Shown here: positions 21,962-32,200 of the stretch, piece by piece | Position numbering within the stretch: the stretch's first letter is position 1 | Layout of the letters: every line of letters begins with the position of its first letter | Source of the DNA: Sipunculus nudus | Taxonomy: Eukaryota; Annelida; Sipuncula; Golfingiida; Sipunculidae | Assembly: GCA_026874595.1 (NCBI GenBank) | Contig: CM049306.1 | Span: 65,168,019-65,232,018 of the forward strand | Reading direction: 5' to 3' | DNA length: 64,000 nucleotides | The notes under the pieces: generated by a model | Told to the model about the DNA's origin: nothing | Databases searched by the model: none | What the model saw: only the letters and a program-made list of their open reading frames with translations | Position numbers and translations under genes: made by a program

Positions 21962-23719
21962 TCAATTTTTTGCATCAGTCTGGAACCAATCGGGTTTGTT
22001 TTCACCTTGATATGGCTTTAGCCTGTCAACATGGACCACTTTAGGAGTGGCTTTTTGATTTTTCTTAATTCTGTACACCACATCACTGAGTCTGTTTATA
22101 ATGACATAAGGTCCATCCCATAAAAACTGTAGTTTCGGCGTGAGTCCTTTCTTGCGCTGAGGGTTATACAGCCACACAGCATCACCTGTTTTGTAACACA
22201 CAGACGCCGCACGATGATCATAATTCTTTTTCTGTTTGTCCGACATGGATTTAATATTTTGCCGCGCAAATTCATGTATTTTTGACATTCCCTGTTGTAG
22301 TGAGTACACATACTCCGACACATCATTCACAGTTGGTTCTACAGGACTGCCCATTACCACATCAATGGGAAGTTTCGGATTTCTGCCCAGCATTAGCTGG
22401 CATGGTGTATGACCAGTGGTTTCATGAACAGAAGAGCGGTAGGCCATCATAAGCAAAGACAAGTGTTCATCCCAGTCCCTTTGATTTTGATTTACATATT
22501 TTGATAGCATGTCTTCTAAAGTTCTATTAAACCGTTCCACCATGCCATCAGATTGTGGGTGAAGGGCTGTGGTACGCGTCTTGTCAATATCAAGAAGCTG
22601 ACACATCTCCTTAAACAATTTGGCTTCAAAATTCCTACCTTGATCGGAATGTAGCTGTGATGGCAATCCAAACCTCGAAAAGTACTGCTTAACCAACACA
22701 TCAGCGACTGTTGAAGCTTCTTGATTTTTTAAAGGAAATGCTTCAGTCCACTTTGTAAAATAATCAGATACCACAAGGATAAACCTATTTCCTTGTGCGC
22801 TTTCAGGGAGGGGTCCTAGTATATCAATGGCGGTTCTTTCCATGGGAGCACCCACATTATATGTCTGCATTGGTGCCTTGTCTGACCGAGTTGCTTTCTT
22901 CCTTTTAGCACAAGTCTCACATTGCCTACACCACTTTTCCACATCTGTTCGCAGACCAACCCAGTGGTATCTGTCTCTGATCTTAGCTAATGTTTTGTTA
23001 ACCCCCAGATGACCACCAGTGATTGAATTATGAAGCTGCTGTAAAACAGTAGGCCTTAAATCTATTGGGACCACTAATTTGTATGTGAAGCTCTCACCAG
23101 ACACAGACTCCCACTGCCGATATAATACACCATCCCTTATCACAAGCAGCTCCCACTGGGACCAGTATGACTTTAACTTAGGGCCGGCTGAGGACACCTC
23201 TGACCATGCTGGTCTCTCTGTGTTAGCCTCCTTCCAGGCAATCACTTCACACAGCTCACGGTCATTTAACTGGGCATCTCGTAGCTCTATGTTTGTCCAT
23301 GTCTGGACCCACGGTTCATCATGACAGTGATCCTTGTTCTGGCTTCTTGTTAAGGCAGCACATTTATTTTCTCTATTATCACTGATCTTACATGTTGTAA
23401 CTAATTGGCTGAAGGAGCTTTTCATGCATAGCCAGGTCAGTATGAAAAACTGTAGAATATTTGTGAATATTGCATACTTGCAAGTTGATGATGTAGGCTT
23501 TTGAACAACCCTTGCTTGTCGCACTGGCTCACCATTTCCTTTTTCTTCTTCAATGTTGCCACTGATAAGTAGCCCATCACCTATAGAGTCCAGGGTACTG
23601 GTTTTAGCATGGGGTGCCGTAGGCCTAAATTCGGGCAATACAGAATTTATTGCCTCCTGTCCTGCCAAGTTTCGGCCCGTGAACTTGACATTTGGTCGTT
23701 TCCCTGCTGCACTTGTCTG
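21962..23719 (-). CDS. Gypsy pol remnant: integrase with GPF/Y module; PR-RT-RNase H deleted
   Basis: The frame is open from 23719, has no ATG start of its own, and is -1 relative to gag; it is probably reached by ribosomal frameshifting at 23698-23704. Numbering residues from 23668, about 1-55 are a post-gag segment. About 65-82 form an odd hydrophobic stretch, and about 105-200 match the linker that normally follows RNase H. Integrase follows: zinc-binding H213, H220, C250 and C253; catalytic D282, D342 and E378 with the expected 35-residue spacing between the last two; and a GPY motif at 519-521. A normal gypsy pol is about twice as long. Protease, reverse transcriptase and RNase H are all missing, most likely by one deletion between residues 55 and 105, while the remainder stays open. 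Integrase inserts the cDNA into nuclear DNA. Confidence 0.9.
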   Translation of the reverse strand, partial: QTSAAGKRPNVKFTGRNLAGQEAINSVLPEFRPTAPHAKTSTLDSIGDGLLISGNIEEEKGNGEPVRQARVVQKPTSSTCKYAIFTNILQFFILTWLCMKSSFSQLVTTCKISDNRENKCAALTRSQNKDHCHDEPWVQTWTNIELRDAQLNDRELCEVIAWKEANTERPAWSEVSSAGPKLKSYWSQWELLVIRDGVLYRQWESVSGESFTYKLVVPIDLRPTVLQQLHNSITGGHLGVNKTLAKIRDRYHWVGLRTDVEKWCRQCETCAKRKKATRSDKAPMQTYNVGAPMERTAIDILGPLPESAQGNRFILVVSDYFTKWTEAFPLKNQEASTVADVLVKQYFSRFGLPSQLHSDQGRNFEAKLFKEMCQLLDIDKTRTTALHPQSDGMVERFNRTLEDMLSKYVNQNQRDWDEHLSLLMMAYRSSVHETTGHTPCQLMLGRNPKLPIDVVMGSPVEPTVNDVSEYVYSLQQGMSKIHEFARQNIKSMSDKQKKNYDHRAASVCYKTGDAVWLYNPQRKKGLTPKLQFLWDGPYVIINRLSDVVYRIKKNQKATPKVVHVDRLKPYQGENKPDWFQTDAKN

Positions 23720-24726
23720 TTATCTGTTCTCTGTCTTTGGTTATGGGGACAATTACGACGAATGTGGCCAACTACACCACATTCCCAACAGGCGACATTC
23801 CTATTAGGACTGTCTCTGATTCTCATATTTCTCAGTTCTTCTTGTAGTACTTGCCTTATGGTGTCTTTAAGATGTGGGGTGTGTGCTGTACTTACTTGAG
23901 GATGTGCTGCCCTTATTTGTCTCCCACCTTGACTTGCTGCTTGCTGGAAAGCCTCCAACTCCATTGCGATTTTTAAAGTTTCCTCAAATGAAGTGGGGCG
24001 AGATTGTTTAATTTTCCAGCGTGTATCCCTGTCAGGTATGGCATCCACAAAATGGTCACATGCCAGCGTGTCCCGAAGTTTCGTCGTAGCATCTGGGTAA
24101 GCCATCCTTGTTAGTCTTTTGATATTTTGTGCCAGCTCCTGTAGGCGTTCGTCCTGTCTCCTGACAAGAGTTTTCAACTGCGCACGGAAGAGTTCAGCCT
24201 GCTGATCTACTCCATACCTTGAACGCATGGCTGTCACAAGGCAATCATAATTACGCTGTCCAGGCTGATCTAAGTCTGCTAAAACTCCACGAGCTGGACC
24301 TGCTAGACTTGCAGCTAAATGCATAGCTTTTTCTTCTGTTTTCCAGGCATTTAAGTCTGATATGATACCAAACTGTGTTTCGTAGTCCTCCCATGGGCTA
24401 CTCCCATCATAAAGGGGTGGTCTTACTGTTGTTTTAACCATAGGTGTTGTCCGAACTACAACAGGATGTTTTGTATCAGTATCGTCCAGACCTTCTGATT
24501 TACTACCACCTTGTTGTTTTTCTAGGTGTAGGAGTGCATCATGTTTCTCCGACATCTTCCTGGCTACATGATCTACTTTTAGCCACATGTTTTCCAGTTG
24601 TTCCCCCACCTTATTACAGAGTCTTTCTTCCAGTCTATCAAACCAGTCCCCTGACACTTGGGGCGATGGTTTCACTTCATTTGTGTCAACAGTCTGCTTA
24701 AACACAACTTCTTCATCACTAGACAT
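23647..24726 (-). CDS. gag: Gypsy-type gag, nucleocapsid with CCHC knuckle
   Basis: A 359-residue open frame starts at ATG 24726, 17 bases downstream of the primer-binding site. An acidic, polar N-terminus (1-30) is followed by a helical, coiled-coil-like stretch (about 30-72). The capsid-like region (about 100-245) contains a typical gypsy gag pattern (YDGSSPWEDYETQF...). The C-terminal CCHC zinc knuckle CWECGVVGHIRRNC is at 313-326, embedded in basic and glutamine-rich sequence. Gag packages element RNA into cytoplasmic particles. The length is normal for a gypsy gag without matrix extension and the frame is intact. It overlaps the pol frame by 73 nt. Confidence 0.9.
   Translation of the reverse strand: MSSDEEVVFKQTVDTNEVKPSPQVSGDWFDRLEERLCNKVGEQLENMWLKVDHVARKMSEKHDALLHLEKQQGGSKSEGLDDTDTKHPVVVRTTPMVKTTVRPPLYDGSSPWEDYETQFGIISDLNAWKTEEKAMHLAASLAGPARGVLADLDQPGQRNYDCLVTAMRSRYGVDQQAELFRAQLKTLVRRQDERLQELAQNIKRLTRMAYPDATTKLRDTLACDHFVDAIPDRDTRWKIKQSRPTSFEETLKIAMELEAFQQAASQGGRQIRAAHPQVSTAHTPHLKDTIRQVLQEELRNMRIRDSPNRNVACWECGVVGHIRRNCPHNQRQRTDNRQVQQGNDQMSSSRAETWQDRRQ
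23698..23704 (-). promoter_or_regulatory. -1 ribosomal frameshift slippery heptamer GGGAAAC
   Basis: GGGAAAC sits in the gag frame exactly as G GGA AAC, inside the 73-nt gag/pol overlap (23647-23719). A -1 slip continues directly into the open pol frame. This heptamer is of the classic X XXY YYZ type. A downstream pseudoknot was not assessed. Confidence 0.8.
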
Positions 24727-24742
24727 GTTTTCTGGGTAATAT

Positions 24743-24760
24743 ATCCCACCGCTGCCACCA
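24743..24760 (-). promoter_or_regulatory. Primer-binding site for tRNA-Leu
   Basis: On the minus strand, TGGTGGCAGCGGTGGGAT begins 1 nt after the 5' LTR. It is fully complementary to the 3' end (ATCCCACCGCTGCCACCA) of animal tRNA-Leu of the AAG type as I remember that tRNA. Confidence 0.85.
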
Positions 24761-24761
24761 A

Positions 24762-25096
24762 TGTAACGTGCAACCGAGTTTACAAACAGAAGAAAAGCAC
24801 TGCTGGTTTTCTACTAGGTCTTTACTGGTCAAAAATCAAAGATACACTCGCGGGTGAGGACCCCACCCCTGCATACATGGATATATCACACATACACGCC
24901 CCCTAATCTATCATGTCAGCAACAGGCCTGTTATCCTCTGGGTGACCCCTATGAGCCTGGGGACACCAGTACACACAAGCTGGTCACTGTCACCTCACAG
25001 CAGGGGTTCCCAGCTGCCTGCCGTAATCAATTAAGACCACTCAATTATCTACTGGTATACAGATTCCTCACTGCTATAAGATATAAAATCATTACA
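24762..25096 (-). repeat. 5' LTR (element orientation)
   Basis: It is 335 bp and reads the same as the other LTR. Read on the minus strand, an AT-rich TTTTATATCTTATAG near its start could act as a TATA box. Confidence 0.93.
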
Positions 25097-28000
25097 ATAT
25101 TGTGACAAAGTGCGCTCATCTTGTATTTCAAGGGTTAGGGTTTCACCCATATCTATGTGACAGGCACATTGTACAGTCACACAGTGTGCTCATCTTATAT
25201 TTCAAGGGTTAGGGTTTCACCCATTTCTATGTGACAGGCACATTTAACAGTGACACGGTTTGCTCATCTTGTATTTCAAGGGTTAGGGTTCGACCCATAT
25301 CTATATAACAGTCACATTGTATTGTGACACACCGTGATCATCTTGTATTTCAAGGGTTAAGGTTTCATCCATATCAATATGACAGGCACATCGTACAGTC
25401 ACACAGCATGCTTATCTTGGATTTCAAGGGTTAGGGTTTCACCCATTTCTATGTGACAGGCACATTTAACAGTGACACGGTTTGCTCATCTTGGATTTCA
25501 AGGGTTAGGGTTTCACCCATATCTATATGACAGGCACATTGTACAGTGACACAGTGTGCTCATCTTATATTTCGAGGGTTAGGGTTTCACCCATTTCTAT
25601 GTGACAGGCACATTTATCAGTGACACGGTTTGCTCATCTTGTAATTCAAGGGTAAGGGTTTCGACCATATCTATGTAACAGGCACATTTAACAGTGACAC
25701 AATATGCTCATCTTGTATTTCAAGGGTTAGGGTTTCACCCATATCTATGTGACAGGAACATTTTACAGTGACACAATGTACTCTTCTAATAGTTCAAGGG
25801 TTAGGGTTACACCCATATCTATGTGACAGGCAAATTATACAGTGACAAAGTGTTCTCATCATGCATTTCAAGGGTTAGGGTTTCACCAATATATATGTTA
25901 CAGACATGATTTTAATATTGTGGCACAGCATGCTCATCTTGTATTTCAAGGGTTAGGGTTTCACCAATATCTATGTAAAAGGCACATTTAATATAGTGAC
26001 ACATTGTGCTCATCTTGTATTTCAAGGGTTATGGTTTCACCCATATCTATGTGACAGGCATAATTTTAATATTGTGACAAAGTGCGCTCATCTTGTATTT
26101 CAAGGGTTAGGGTTTCACCCATATCTATGTGACAGGCACATTGTACAGTCACACAGTGTGCTCATCTTATATTTCAAGGGTTAGGGTTTCACCCATTTCT
26201 ATGTGACAGGCACATTTAACAGTGACACGGTTTGCTCATCTTGTATTTCAAGGGTTAGGGTTCGACCCATATCTATATAACAGCCACATTGTATTGTGAC
26301 ACACTATGTTCATCTTGTATTTCAAGGATTAGGGTTTAACCCATATCTATGTGACAGTCACATTTTACAGTGACTCAATGTGCTCATCTTGTATTTCAAG
26401 GGTTAGGGTTTCACCTCAATCTATGTGACAGGCACATTTTACAGTGACAGTGTGTTCATCTTGTTTTTCAAAGGGTAATGGTTTCACCCATATCTATATG
26501 ACAGCCACATTTGATTGTGACACAGCATGTTCATTTTGAACTTTAAGGGTTAGGGTTTCACCCATTTCTATGTGACAGGCACATTTAACAGTGACACGGT
26601 TTGCTCATCTTGTATTTCAAGGGTTAGGGTTTCAGCCACATCTATTTGACAGGCACATTTTACAGTGACAGTGTGTTTAACTTATATTTTAAGGGTTAGG
26701 GTTTCACCCATATCTATGTGACAGGCATATTTTTAATAATATGACATAGCATACTCATCTTGTATTTCAAGGGTAAGGGTTTCGACTATATCTATGTGAC
26801 AGGCAAATTATACAGTGACAGTGTTATCATCAGGCATTTCAAGGGTTAGGGTTTCAACCATATATATGTTACAGACATGATTTTAATTTTGTGGCACAGC
26901 ATGATCATCTTGTATTTCAAGGGTTAGGGTTTCACCCATTTCTATGTGACAGGCACATTTATCAGTGACACGGTTTGCTCATCTTGTATTTCAAGGGTAA
27001 GGGTTTCGACCATATCTATGTAACAGGCACATTTAACAGTGACACAATATGCTCATCTTGTATTTCAAGGGTTAGGGTTTCACCCATATCTATGTGACAG
27101 GAACATTTTACAGTGACACAATGTACTCTTCTAATAGTTCAAGGGTTAGGGTTACACCCATATCTATGTGACAGGCAAATTATACAGTGACAAAGTGTTC
27201 TCATCATGCATTTCAAGGGTTAGGGTTTCACCCATATATATGTTACAGACATGATTTTAATATTGTGGCACAGCATGCTCATCTTGTATTTCAAGGGTTA
27301 GGGTTTCACCAATATCTATGTGAAAGGCACATTTAATATAGTGACACATTGTGCTCATCTTGTATTTCAAGGGTTAGGGTTTCACCCATATCTATGTGAC
27401 AGGCATATTTTTAATATTGTGACAAAGTGCGCTCATCTTGTATTTCAAGGGTTAGGGTTTCACCCATATCTATGTGACAGGCACATTGTACAGTCACACA
27501 GTGTGCTCATCTTATATTTCAAGGGTTAGGGTTTCACCCATTTCTATGTGACAGGCACATTTAACAGTGACATGGTTTGCTCATCTTATATTTCAAGGGT
27601 TAGGGTTTCACCCATTTCTATTTGACAGGCACATTTAACAGTGACACGGTTTGCTCATCTTGTATTTCAAGGGTTAGGGTTTCAGCCACATCTATTTGAC
27701 AGGCACATTTTACAGTGACAGTGTGTTTATCTTATATTTTAAGGGTTAGGGTTTCACCCATATCTATATGACAGCCACATTTGATTGTGACACAGCATGT
27801 TCATTTTGAACTTCAAGGGTTAGGGTTTCACCCATTTCTATGTGACAGGCACATTTAACAGTGACACGGTTTGCTCATCTTGTATTTCAAGGGTTAGGGT
27901 TTCAGCCACATCTATTTGACAGGCACATTTTACAGTGACAGTGTGTTTATCTTATATTTTAAGGGTTAGGGTTTCACCCATATCTATGTGACTGGCATAT

Positions 28001-29205
28001 TTTAAATAATATGACATAGCATACTCATCTTGTATTTCAAGGGTTAGGGTTTCACCCATATCTATGTGACAGGCACATTGTACAGTGACACAGTGTGCTC
28101 ATCTTATATTTAAAGGGTTAGGGTTTCACCCATTTCTATGTGACAGGCACATTTAACAGTGACACGGTTTGCTCATCTTGTATTTCAAGGGTAAGGGTTT
28201 CGACTATATCTATGTGACAGGCAAATTATACAGTGACAGTGTTATCATCAGGCATTTCAAGGGTTAGGGTTTCAACCATATATATGTTACAGACATGATT
28301 TTAATTTTGTGGCACAGCATGATCATCTTGTATTTCAAGGGTTAGGGTTTCACCAATATCTATGTAAAAGGCACATTTAATATAGTGACACAGTGTGCTC
28401 ATCTTGTATTTCAAGGGTTAGGGTTTCACCCATATATATGTTACAGACATGATTTTAATATTGTGGCACAGCATGCTCATCTTGTATTTCAAGGGTTAGG
28501 GTTTCACCAATATCTATGTAAAAGGCACATTTAATATAGTGACACAGTATGCTCATCTTGTATTTCAAAGGTTAGGATTTCACCCATATCTATGTGACAG
28601 CCATATTTTAAATATTGTGACACAGCATGCTCGTCTTGTATTTCAAGGGTTAGGGTTTCACCCATATCTATGTGACAGCCATATTTTAAATATTGTGACA
28701 CAGCATGCTCATCTTGTATTTCAAGGGTTAGGGTTTTATCCATATATATATGCCAGCCACATCGTATTATGAAACGGTAAGCTCATCTTGTATTTCAAGG
28801 GTAAGGGTTTCACCTTTATCTATATGACAGCCATATTTTTAATATTGTGACACAGTATGCCCATCTTGTATTTCAAGGGGTAATTGCTTCACCCATATCT
28901 ATGTGACAGGCACATTGTACAGTGATACAGTGTGCTCATCTTGTATTTCAAGGGTTAGGGTTTCACCCATATCTATGTGACAGGCATATTTTTAATAATG
29001 TGACATAGCACGCTCATCTTGTATTTCAAGGGTTAGGGTTTCACCTGTATCTATGTGACAGGCACATTGTGCAGTGACACAGTGTGCTCATCTTGTATTT
29101 CAAGGTTTAGGGTTTTACCTATATCTATATGACAGCCATATTTTTAATATTGTGACACAGTGTGCTCATCTTGTATTTCAAGGGTTAGGTTTTCACTAAT
29201 AACTG
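25097..29205 (+). repeat. 74-77-bp satellite, right part (about 55 copies)
   Basis: This continues the array after the LTR element. Clean 74-bp steps can be read at 25111, 25185, 25259 and 25333. Variant units recur in blocks: CTTCTAATAGTTCAAGGG at about 20990, 25788 and 27126, and GACATGATTTTAAT at about 21099, 25905, 26875, 27247, 28267 and 28448. This shows amplification of multi-unit blocks (about 970 and 1,340 bp). The array stops mid-unit at about 29,205, where the 129-bp satellite begins without a spacer. Confidence 0.95.
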
Positions 29206-32200
29206 AAAACGACGTTTGTAACAGGGTCTAAATGGCCTAATGAAGCTTCTAAAACGCTTCTTTCGCAATTTAAATCGGCCATTTTTGCCCAAAACACGAT
29301 CTTGTGTTATGCGAAAACCGAGCTGATTTCGGCGAAAACGACGTTTGTAACAGGGTCTAAATGGCCTAATGAAGCTTATAAAACGCTTCTTTCGCAATTT
29401 AAATCGGCCATTTTTGCTCAAAACACGATGTTGTATAACGCGAAAACCGAACTGATTTCGGGGAAAACGATGTTTGTAACAGGGTCTTAATGGCTTAATG
29501 AAGCTTCTAAAACGCTTCTTTCGCAATTTAAATCGGCCATTTTTGCACAAAACACGATCTTGTATTACGCAAAAACCGCGCTGATTTCGGCGAAAACGAC
29601 GTTTGTAACAGGGTCTAAATGGCCTAATGAAGCTTCTAAAACGCTTCTTTCGCAATTTAAATCGGCCATTTTTGCACAAAACACGATCTTCTGTTACGCG
29701 AAAACCGTGCTCATTTCGGCGAAAACGACGTTTGTAACAGGGTCTAAATGGCTTAATGAAGCTTCTAAAACGCTACTTTCACAATTTAAATCGGCCATTT
29801 TTGCAGAAAATACGATCTTGTATTTCGCGAAAACCGAGCTGATTTTGGCGAAAACGACGTTTGTAACAGGGTCTAAATGGCCTAATGAAGCTTCTAAAAC
29901 GCTTCTTTCGCAATTTAAATCGGCCTTTTTTTGCACAAAACACGATCTTCTCTTACGCGAAAACCGAGCTGATTTCGGGGAAAACGACGTTTGTAACAGG
30001 GTCTAAATGGCTTAATGAAGCTTCTAAAACGCTTCTTTCGCAATTTAAATCGGCCATTTTTGCACAAAACACGATCTTGTGTTATGCGAAAACCGAGCTG
30101 ATTTCGGCGAAAACGACGTTTGTAACAGGGTCTAAATGGCCTAATGAAGCTTCTAAAACGCTTCTTTTGCAATTTAAATCGGCCATTTTTGCTCAAAACA
30201 CGATGTTGTATAACGCGAAAACCGAGCTGATTTCGGGGAAAACGATGTTTGTAACAGGGTCTTAATGGCTTAATGAAGCTTCTAAAACTCTTCTTTCGCA
30301 ATTTAAATCGGCCATTTTTGCAGAAAATACGATCTTGTATTTCGCGAAAACCGAGCTGATTTCGGCGAAAACGACGTTTGTAACAGGGTCTAAATGGCCT
30401 AATGAAGCTTCTAAAACGCTTCTTTTGCAATTTAAATCGGCCTTTTTTTGCACAAAACACGATCTTCTCTTACGCGAGAAACGAGCTGATTTCGGGGAAA
30501 ACGACGTTTGTAACAGGGTCTAAATGGCTTAATGAAGCTTCTAAAACGCTTCTTTCGCAATTTAAATCGGCCATTTTTGCACAAAACACGATCTTGTATT
30601 ACGCGAAAACCGCGCTGATTTCGGCGAAAACGACGTTTGTAACAGGGTCTAAATGGCCTAATGAAGCTTCTAAAACGCTACTTTCGCAATTTAAATCGGC
30701 CATTTTTGCACAAAACACGATGTTGTATAACGCGAAAACCGAGCTGATTTCTGGGAAAACGATGTTTGTAACAGGGTCTAAATGGCTTAATGAAGCTTCT
30801 AAAACGCTTCTTTCGCAATTTAAATCGGCCATTTTTGCACAAAACACGATCTTGTATTTCGCGAAAACCGCGCTGATTTCGGCGAAAACGACGTTTGTAA
30901 CAGGGTCTAAATGGCCTAATGAAGCTTCTAAAACGCTTCTTTCGCAATTTAAATCGGCCATTTTTGCACAAAACACGATGTTGTATAACGCGAAAACCGA
31001 GCTGATTTCGGGGAAAACGATGTTTGTAACAGGGTCTAAATGGCTTAATGAAGCTTCTAAAACGCTTCTTTCGCAATTTAAATCGGCCATTTTTGCACAA
31101 AACACGATCTTGTATTACGCGAAAACCGCGCTTATTTCGGCGAAAACGACGTTTGTAACAGGGTCTAAATGGCCTAATGAAGCTTCTAAAACGCTTTTTT
31201 CGCAATTTAAATCGGCCATTTTTGCACAAAACACGATCTTCTGTTACGCGAAAACCGAGCCGGTTTCGGGGAAAACGATATTTGTAACAGGGTCTAAATG
31301 GTTTAATGAAGCTTCTAAAACGCTTCTTTCGCAATTTAAATCGGCCATTTTTGCACAAAACACGATCTTGTATTACGCGAAAACCGCGCTTATTTCGGCG
31401 AAAACGACGTTTGTAACAGGGTCTAAATGGCCTAATGAAGCTTCTAAAACGCTTCTTTCGCAATTTAAATCGGCCATTTTTGCACAAAACACGATCTTCT
31501 GTTACGCGAAAACCGAACTGATTTCGGGGAAAACGATGTTTGTAACAGGGTCTAAATGGCTAAATGAGCTTCTAAAACGCTTCTTTCGCAATTTAAATCT
31601 GCCATTTTTGCACAAAACACGATGTTGTATAACGCGAAAACCACGCTGATTTCGGCGAAAACGACGTTTGTAACAGGGTCTAAATGGCGTAATGAAGCTT
31701 CTAAAACGCTTCTTTCGCAATTTAAATCGGCCATTTTTGCAGAAAATACGATCTTGTGTTACGCGAAAACCGAGCTGATTTCGGCGAAAACGACGTTTGT
31801 AACAGGATCTAAATGGCCTAATGAAGCTTCTAAATAGCTTCTTTCGCAATTTAAATCGGCCATTTTTGCACAAAACACGATGTTGTATAACGCGAAAACC
31901 GAGCTGATTTCGGGGAAAACGATGTTTGTAACAGGGTCTAAATGGCTTAATGAAGCTTCTAAAACGCTTCTTTCGCAATTTAAATCGGCCATTTTTGCAC
32001 AAAACACGATCTTGTATAACGCGAAAACCGCGCTTATTTCGGCGAAAACGACGTTTGTAACAGGGTCTAAATGGCCTAATGAAGCTTCTAAAACGCTTTT
32101 TTCGCAATTTAAATCGGCCATTTTTGCACAAAACACGATCTTCTGTTACGCGAAAACCGAGCCGATTTCGGGGAAAACGATATTTGTAACAGGGTCTAAA

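Larger units (their letters stand above)
21269..25096 (-). mobile_element. Internally deleted Ty3/gypsy-type LTR retrotransposon, 3,828 bp
   Basis: Two 335-bp LTRs flank a minus-strand gag and an integrase-bearing pol remnant, with a tRNA-Leu primer-binding site and a purine-rich tract at the expected places. The element is flanked by a 4-bp ATAT duplication and sits in a satellite unit whose uninterrupted form survives at about 26,055-26,085. Protease, reverse transcriptase and RNase H are absent, so it cannot replicate alone. I saw no difference between the LTRs on side-by-side reading, which implies recent insertion, presumably with enzymes supplied by a full-length relative. Confidence 0.92.

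Noticed and set aside
23666-23668. Independent start of pol at 23668
   Set aside because: The codon is TTG, not ATG, and the frame is open upstream to 23719; frameshifting from gag explains it better.
18461-28772. Repeated frames translating to FQGLGFHPY-like units
   Set aside because: They are by-products of the 74-77-bp satellite; indels break the frame after two or three units and no domain is recognised.
18290-29205. CRISPR-like regular repeats
   Set aside because: Units are contiguous and similar along their whole length with no unique spacers, there are no cas genes, and the window is from an animal.
18290-29205. A true telomere
   Set aside because: The TTAGGG-like word occurs only once or twice per 74-bp unit; there is no pure TTAGGG array.
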